Assembly (NCBI RefSeq): GCF_001314325.1
Contig: NZ_CP009429.1
Location: 3,472,501 to 3,536,500 of the forward strand
DNA: 64,000 nt
Origin: Sphingopyxis macrogoltabida
Lineage (GTDB): Bacteria > Pseudomonadota > Alphaproteobacteria > Sphingomonadales > Sphingomonadaceae
Reading direction: 5' to 3'
Position numbers and translations under genes: made by a program. The first letter of the stretch is position 1; every line of letters begins with the position of its first letter. Below, in pieces: positions 59,141-64,000 of the stretch. The notes under the pieces are model-generated. The model was given only the letters and a program-made list of their open reading frames with translations, did no database searches and was not told the DNA's origin.

Positions 59141-60112
59141 ACTCGGCTCAGATAACTTGGCCCCTATCGAACGTAGCGGCTCGCCCCCACCGTTCAGCGC
59201 TTCGCTGGCCAGGTTCACAAAGGCAGAAACCAGCGGGAAAAACTGTGTGTCTTCGTGATAGAGCAGCCGGATATTCGTCGTCTTTCGAATTTCGGCGGGC
59301 AAAAGCCGACGCATTTTTCCCGCATCTACCCATGACTGCGCATAGTGATGCGGCAGGAAGCCCACGAAATTACCGGTCAGGATCAGCATCGCGATTCCCT
59401 CGGTAAACTGGCCAGTCGCGCTGGCGCTGAGATGAGCGTTATATTCGTCGTGCAGTTCGACTTCAGAATAGGCATGGCGCGCGAACCGCTCGGCATTCAA
59501 ACGGTCCACCGTCAGTTCGGCGTCGTCGACGTGGAACAACGGATGGCGATCGGAACAATAGAGATAACCGGCTTCAGAAAACATCGGCAGCGACTTGGTT
59601 CCGTGCACCTTGCCCCGCTCGGCGGAAAAGCCGATCTGAAGCCGGCGGTTCGCAACCGACTGGTCAATTTCGGCGGCGGAGGCCACAATGATGTTAAGGT
59701 CGACCTTTGGATAGGCCTTTGAAAATCTTCCCAGAATATCGATGATCACGGTGCGTTGACTGGTGATCAGCGTGTCGATGCAGCCGATGAACAGCGCGCC
59801 GATAGGCTCGCGCTTCAACGCGTTCAGCTGACTGCGGAAACCTTCGATTTCGCCGAACAGGCGCGTGCTCGCGTCATAAATTACCTGTCCCTCGACGGTC
59901 AGCGCGAAACCTGATCGCCCCCGGTGGCAAAGCTGAACATCGAGCCGCGTTTCCAGATCCGATATCTGCTTGCTAATCGCCGATTTCGACATGCGCAATT
60001 CGACCTCGGCCAACGAAAAACCGCCGCTGTCGGCAACCGCCCGAAAGGTGCGGATCAGCTTCAGGTCGACATCGGAAATCTGCCCCGTGAAGATACGGAT
60101 GGCCACCGACAT
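59138..60112 (-). CDS. LysR-type transcriptional regulator
   Basis: A 324-aa LysR regulator. The HTH is at about 20-60 (LKLIRTFRAVADSGGFSLAE, MSKSAISKQISDLETRLDVQ), the effector domain at about 100-300 (GALFIGCIDTLITSQRTV, GFSAERGKVHG). It lies between the astA remnant and the aminotransferase gene on the same strand, so it may control the neighbouring amino acid genes (inference). Confidence 0.92.
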   Translation of the reverse strand: MSVAIRIFTGQISDVDLKLIRTFRAVADSGGFSLAEVELRMSKSAISKQISDLETRLDVQLCHRGRSGFALTVEGQVIYDASTRLFGEIEGFRSQLNALKREPIGALFIGCIDTLITSQRTVIIDILGRFSKAYPKVDLNIIVASAAEIDQSVANRRLQIGFSAERGKVHGTKSLPMFSEAGYLYCSDRHPLFHVDDAELTVDRLNAERFARHAYSEVELHDEYNAHLSASATGQFTEGIAMLILTGNFVGFLPHHYAQSWVDAGKMRRLLPAEIRKTTNIRLLYHEDTQFFPLVSAFVNLASEALNGGGEPLRSIGAKLSEPS

Positions 60113-60326
60113 TAAGATGCTCCCTTCCGCGGAAACCGATGGCAGTTAATTGACCAGTTCGGGAAACATCAAGAGGTTTATGGATCGCAGCGGCGAAAGA
60201 TTCCCATGCATTGCCGCCCACGACGCCGCGCGTGATCGCTCCATCGCCGGCGCACACGAAGGGGCGGGGTTCGCGAAACCGATTTCGCGGCGGCGGAGCT
60301 GCCGGAAGATGGGGCCCGGCTATGCC

Positions 60327-61478
60327 CTAAAGATGGGCTGAAATAGCTGCGAGGCCCTGATCGATATCATCGATATTATTATAATAGTGTGGCGAGAAGC
60401 GAATGAAGTCGCGCCGGAGCGAGGCGATGACATTGGCTTCCTTCAGCGTCTGCGCGAATTCGCGGCTGTTACGTCCGGGAAAGCGCGCCGCGACGATGGC
60501 CGAACGATGGGCCTTGTCCTCCGGGCCGAGAATTTCCGCGCCCAGCCCCTTCAGTCCGTCGATCAAATGATCGGCGATCCGGCGATTATGCGCGGCGATC
60601 CGGTCGACGCCGGTGTCCAGAATATGGCGGACGGATTCATAGGCGCCATAGGCGGTCCCATAGGCCATCGTGCCGAATTCGTACCGCTTCGCAGTGTCCG
60701 GCAGTTCAAGCCGATCGGGCTGGAAATCCCACATGTCCTTGTGGCTGCGCCAGCCCAATATCCCTGGGTTGAGCTGTTGCAGCGCGGGCGCGACATACAT
60801 CATGCCGGTGCCGAAAGGTCCGCAGAGCCATTTATAGGTCGAGGTCGCGACGGCATCGACACCCGTCGTCACGTCGATGGGCACCTGCCCCGCCGACTGC
60901 GTCGCATCGACGACAAGCAGTGCGCCGTGCCGGTGCGCCGCGTCGGCAAATCGCGCGAGCTCATATACCTGACCGCTGCCCCATTCGACATGGCTGAGCA
61001 CGACGACGGCGGTATCATCGTCGATCATGTCCTCCAGCGCGTCGACATCGATCGTCAAACTGCTGTCGGCGCGCATCCAGGTCAGTTCAGCCCCGGTGTG
61101 ATCGCACACGCGCTTCCAGGGATAAATGGTGGAAGGATGCGTGTTGTTCGTCGCCAGGACGCGCCGCCCCTTGGCCGGCATCACCGCCCAAGCCAGCGAT
61201 TGCATCAACACGGTTTCACTGGAGGCGATGGCGATGCCGTCGGGATCGGCGTTGAACAGGCCGGCGGCCGCGGTGTTCAGATTGTCGAGACATTCGACCT
61301 CGGCCTGTTCGTCAAAGGCGATGGTGCCTTCCTCGGCCAACGCGTTCTGCCAACGCGAAATTGCAGCAGCGCCGCCCTTGTGGCTGAGGCCGACCGAAGC
61401 GGCGTCGAGATAGACGTGGCGCTCGGCCGGCGGAAAGACGTCGGCCGCGCCGAGGCGAAACGAATTATCGAATGACAA
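60327..61478 (-). CDS. Class V aminotransferase-fold PLP enzyme
   Basis: A 383-aa fold-type I PLP enzyme of the class V group (cysteine desulfurase/selenocysteine lyase/isopenicillin N epimerase-like). PLP lysine in AVATSTYKWLCGPFGTGMMY; Asp in LLVVDATQSAGQVPID; N-terminal RHVYLDAASVGLSHKGGAA. The desulfurase Cys loop is not evident, favouring an epimerase or lyase on an amino acid. It is divergent from an ornithine-cyclodeaminase-family gene across about 195 bp. Substrate unknown. Confidence 0.88.
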   Translation of the reverse strand: MSFDNSFRLGAADVFPPAERHVYLDAASVGLSHKGGAAAISRWQNALAEEGTIAFDEQAEVECLDNLNTAAAGLFNADPDGIAIASSETVLMQSLAWAVMPAKGRRVLATNNTHPSTIYPWKRVCDHTGAELTWMRADSSLTIDVDALEDMIDDDTAVVVLSHVEWGSGQVYELARFADAAHRHGALLVVDATQSAGQVPIDVTTGVDAVATSTYKWLCGPFGTGMMYVAPALQQLNPGILGWRSHKDMWDFQPDRLELPDTAKRYEFGTMAYGTAYGAYESVRHILDTGVDRIAAHNRRIADHLIDGLKGLGAEILGPEDKAHRSAIVAARFPGRNSREFAQTLKEANVIASLRRDFIRFSPHYYNNIDDIDQGLAAISAHL

Positions 61479-61674
61479 GATGGAAACTCCCCCAGAAACA
61501 GGGCAGCCCCCGCCCCGGACAATATGTCGTTATTCCGGCGGTCTAGGGCCTTATCGGCGACGATGCGTCTCGTATCTCATCAACAGAGATTTCTAATCCT
61601 GACAACTAAGCCCACCGATATCCCAGCTAGGACGGGCGGGCGCGATCGGGGATCGGCTGCATGGGGAGAACAAA

Positions 61675-62619
61675 GTGACCAAGATAACGGCTCTTGAACA
61701 GATTCTGGTGGCGCTTCCCGATATCGATGTCGTCGGCGAGATCGAGCGCGGCTTTGTGGCGCTGTCCGAAGGCAAGGTCGACGTTCCGCCGGTCGGCGAG
61801 CTGCTGTTTCCTGAGGATAATGGCGAGTTTCATATCAAATATGGCGTGGTGCGCGGCGACGATGTCTTTGTCGTCAAACTCGCGACCGGCTTTTTCGGAA
61901 ATGCGGCGCTGGGGCTGCCACCCTTTTCGGGCTGCATGCTCATCCTTTCCGCCAAGACCGGTGAAGTGCTGCACATCCTCCTCGAAGAAGGCGAACTGAC
62001 CAATCACCGGACGGCTGCGGCCGGCGCCGTCGCGGCGCGCCATCTGGCGCCGCCACGCGTCGATGTGATCGGCATTTGCGGTTCGGGCGTGCAGGCACGC
62101 CTGCAGGCCGATTATCTGCGCCAAGTCACGCCGTGCCGAACGCTGCTGCTGTGGGGCCGCGATGCCGGCCGCGCAGCCGCCGCGGTGAGCGATATCGAAC
62201 AGATGGGCTTTGACGCCCGCATGGCAGCGAGCGTCGAGGAACTGGCCGCTTCCTCGCAGCTGATCGTCACGACGACGCCGGCGGACGCACCCTATCTGCT
62301 GTCCAACTGGGTCAAGCCGGGTACGCACATCACCGCGATGGGATCGGACACGCCGCACAAGACCGAGATCGACCCCGCGATCCTGCGCCGCGCCGGGCTG
62401 GTGGTTGCCGACAGCATCCCACAATGCCTGCTGCGCGGGGAGATCCGCGCTGCGATCGAAGCCGGCGCCATTGGCCCGGATGATGTCGTAGAGCTAGGCT
62501 CGCTTATCGCGGGCAAAGCAGGCCGGCGCACACCCGACGACATCACGGTGGCCGACCTAACCGGCGTCGCCGTTCAGGACATCATGATCGCCAAAGCGGT
62601 CGTCGCTCGTACAAGCTGA
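61675..62619 (+). CDS. Ornithine cyclodeaminase / mu-crystallin family protein
   Basis: A 314-aa protein starting at GTG 61675 with GGGGAG upstream. NAD-binding Rossmann motif VIGICGSGVQARLQADYLRQ (about 123-142); N-terminal substrate region EIERGFVALSEGKVDVP and GVVRGDDVFVVKLATGFFGN. The family includes ornithine cyclodeaminase, alanine dehydrogenase and ketimine reductases; the exact reaction is not decidable here. Paired with the divergent aminotransferase-fold gene, it probably acts on an amino acid or imine. Confidence 0.88.
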   Translation: MTKITALEQILVALPDIDVVGEIERGFVALSEGKVDVPPVGELLFPEDNGEFHIKYGVVRGDDVFVVKLATGFFGNAALGLPPFSGCMLILSAKTGEVLHILLEEGELTNHRTAAAGAVAARHLAPPRVDVIGICGSGVQARLQADYLRQVTPCRTLLLWGRDAGRAAAAVSDIEQMGFDARMAASVEELAASSQLIVTTTPADAPYLLSNWVKPGTHITAMGSDTPHKTEIDPAILRRAGLVVADSIPQCLLRGEIRAAIEAGAIGPDDVVELGSLIAGKAGRRTPDDITVADLTGVAVQDIMIAKAVVARTS

Positions 62620-63190
62620 CGGATTTAGCCGCCCTCCCACGCCGGAACGTCCGAGGGGTCGAACTGTGAATCCGGCCGGCCGGAAGATAATAGAGCGTTA
62701 GCAGCGCGCCGTTCCGGACCTCCGGATAGTGCCGCGTCCCGGGCGCCGCGCACACCCAGCCCAGCCCCTGCCAGTCGTCCGGTCCTGCAAGCTCTGCCCC
62801 CTTGTCGATCGGGATCACCAGATTGATCTCGCCATAGGGATGGCCGTGATAATGGCCTGCAAAGATCGTGTCGGTGCCATCCTCGCGTCCGGGCACCCCG
62901 TCGCCGTTGTTGCTGTCGATATACACCGCCGAAAGACTGAAGAAGAAGGTGTCGGCGCTGGGCGGCGCGATCGGCTGCCGTCGGTAATAGGGGCCCGTCA
63001 CTTCGTCGGCCGCGACCCATCCTTCCTCGAACCCCTGCCGCGCCAACGCGACGATCGCGTCGAAAGGCATCGTGCCAGGGCCATGGTTCCCATTCAGCCA
63101 GTGCCGAAGCTCCTCGTCCGGCGTGCGGTCCCGGATTTCCTCGAGGAGCAGGATATTGGCATCAATCAGCCGCTGCAGGTTCACATTCAT
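62582..63190 (-). CDS. Cupin-like protein of the 4-hydroxylaminobenzoate lyase (DUF4863) type, probable C-terminal frameshift
   Basis: A 202-aa frame. The core (TIFAGHYHGHPYGEINLVIP, GWVCAAPGTRHYPEVRNGAL, LTLYYLPAGR) has the cupin-type His/Glu cluster and resembles PnbB-like 4-hydroxylaminobenzoate lyases. After LPAGR the frame becomes arginine-rich and overlaps the convergent gene by 38 nt. The adjacent frame there reads DSQFDPSDVPAWEGG and stops at 62625, which looks like the natural end, so one base seems missing in the CCGGCCGGCCGG run near 62675-62690. ATG 63190 chosen; 63202 possible. The function is uncertain. Confidence 0.65.
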   Translation of the reverse strand: MNVNLQRLIDANILLLEEIRDRTPDEELRHWLNGNHGPGTMPFDAIVALARQGFEEGWVAADEVTGPYYRRQPIAPPSADTFFFSLSAVYIDSNNGDGVPGREDGTDTIFAGHYHGHPYGEINLVIPIDKGAELAGPDDWQGLGWVCAAPGTRHYPEVRNGALLTLYYLPAGRIHSSTPRTFRRGRAAKSVSLYERRPLWRS

Positions 63191-63345
63191 CGCTCTCACC
63201 ATCGACCTGAAATTCGCCGCATATCGTCTATTGCGGCCCAGAAAAGATGCACGCACCAAACTGGCACATCGGACCCGCGCCGAGAATTGTAATATCGGCA
63301 ATGCCCTAGTGCATCGCCTTCAACATTCGCGCGCCCACCGCGCCG

Positions 63346-64000
63346 TCAATCGACGATCAGCACATCCACGTCGGGCTCGGCGGTATATAGCCGCTCAACG
63401 TCCGCTGCGCGATTGGCGAGGATCGCCCGCTGGTTCAAATAACCCTTTTCGGTGATCTCCCCCGCCGGCACCGACGGCGGATCACTTTGAATCAGGACGC
63501 GCTGAACGCGTCGCGAGGATCCGCCCTGTCTGTGGTTAAACAACTTCAGCTTTTCGCACAGCGCCGCAATGCGGGCGGCGTCGCCCGCCACCTCCGGCGT
63601 CACCCACAGCAGCGCGCCGACGAACGGCCGGTCGCCGCCGGTGACGGCCGCGTCGATGATGTCGGGGCTTCCCGCCGCGATCATCGCAGTGCGCAGCGGG
63701 CCGACCGACACCCACGTGCCGCTGGAGAGCTTGAAATCCTCCGAAATCCGGCCGTCGAAAACGATGCCCTGCCTCAGATCGGCGGCATCGAGGAGGCGCG
63801 CCGCATCGCCAAGGCGGTAAAATCCTTCCTCGTCAAAAGCTTCGCGGTCCGGCTGTGCGCGGCCGAGATAGCCGGTCATCACCGATGGCCCCATAATCCG
63901 GACCTCCAGCTTGTCGGCAACGGGCGCAAGCTTGAGCGTCACGCCAGGGATCGGAAAGCCAATGAAGCCGACCTTGTCGGTCGCCCAGCTGACCGTCGTG
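63346..64000 (-). CDS. Feruloyl-CoA synthetase-like AMP-forming ligase, C-terminal part
   Basis: The 3' ~218 codons of an acyl-CoA synthetase cut by the window edge. ANL-family motifs: VGFIGFPIPGVTLKLAP, EEGFYRLGDAARLLDAAD (A7/A8 Asp), FDGRISEDFKLSSGTWVSVG, and a C-terminal KGYLNQR lysine region. The run 'GR-EDFKL-SGTWV-VG-LR' is typical of feruloyl-CoA synthetases (FerA/Fcs), which activate ferulate for conversion to vanillin and on to protocatechuate, the substrate of the lig genes about 15 kb away. Partial; substrate inferred. Confidence 0.8.
   Translation of the reverse strand, partial: TTVSWATDKVGFIGFPIPGVTLKLAPVADKLEVRIMGPSVMTGYLGRAQPDREAFDEEGFYRLGDAARLLDAADLRQGIVFDGRISEDFKLSSGTWVSVGPLRTAMIAAGSPDIIDAAVTGGDRPFVGALLWVTPEVAGDAARIAALCEKLKLFNHRQGGSSRRVQRVLIQSDPPSVPAGEITEKGYLNQRAILANRAADVERLYTAEPDVDVLIVD

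Overview
The window looks like a chromosomal segment of a sphingomonad (Alphaproteobacteria, Sphingomonadaceae; Sphingopyxis or a close relative is my best guess). The evidence is high GC, the ruvAB / ybgC-tolQRAB-pal order, TonB-dependent receptors, a UrcA-family protein, a complete protocatechuate 4,5-cleavage (lig) gene set and sphingomonad-style REP palindromes. No 16S rRNA is present, so the genus is inference.

Layout. 0-7.1 kb (+): ruvA, a small lipoprotein gene, a GFA-family gene, ruvB, ybgC, tolQ, tolR, tolA, tolB, pal (Holliday-junction processing and the Tol-Pal envelope system). 7.1-19.0 kb (-): a complete type II secretion operon gspC-D-E-F-G-H-I-J-K-L-M-N-O. 19.1-23.5 kb (-): a TonB-dependent receptor preceded by a beta-helix-like lipoprotein. 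Two 11-bp-phased PhoB-type repeat arrays, one upstream of the lipoprotein and one upstream of gspC, suggest that lipoprotein, receptor and secretion system form a phosphate-starvation module. 23.8-31.3 kb: tRNA-Leu(GAG), an IlvM-like ACT protein, a UrcA protein, a small four-cysteine protein, trpC, ilvA, an M16 peptidase, a damaged-looking tRNA-Leu(TAA) and a CAT-anticodon tRNA (probably Ile2).

31.3-42.2 kb is an accessory, partly decayed region: a small HTH protein, a gene-poor stretch with strong hairpins, an exported hypothetical, a beta-barrel protein, a DUF481 protein, an SRAP homologue lacking its catalytic residues, a second M16 peptidase joined to the 3' remnant of a TonB receptor cut by an IS3-family element, an AT-richer GIY-YIG-like gene and a small hypothetical.

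42.3-51.9 kb is the lig cluster: an MFS transporter, ligC, ligB, ligA, ligJ, an oxidoreductase and a tandem-HTH LysR regulator on the minus strand, diverging from ligK-ligU-ligI. Every enzyme from protocatechuate to pyruvate plus oxaloacetate is encoded. 51.9-64 kb looks like peptide or amino acid uptake and catabolism: a glutaminase-like protein with a changed catalytic dyad, an amidohydrolase, a TonB receptor, an APC permease, a broken astA, a LysR regulator, a class V aminotransferase, an ornithine-cyclodeaminase-family protein, a cupin-like protein with a probable frameshift, and the 3' part of a feruloyl-CoA-synthetase-like gene running off the right edge.
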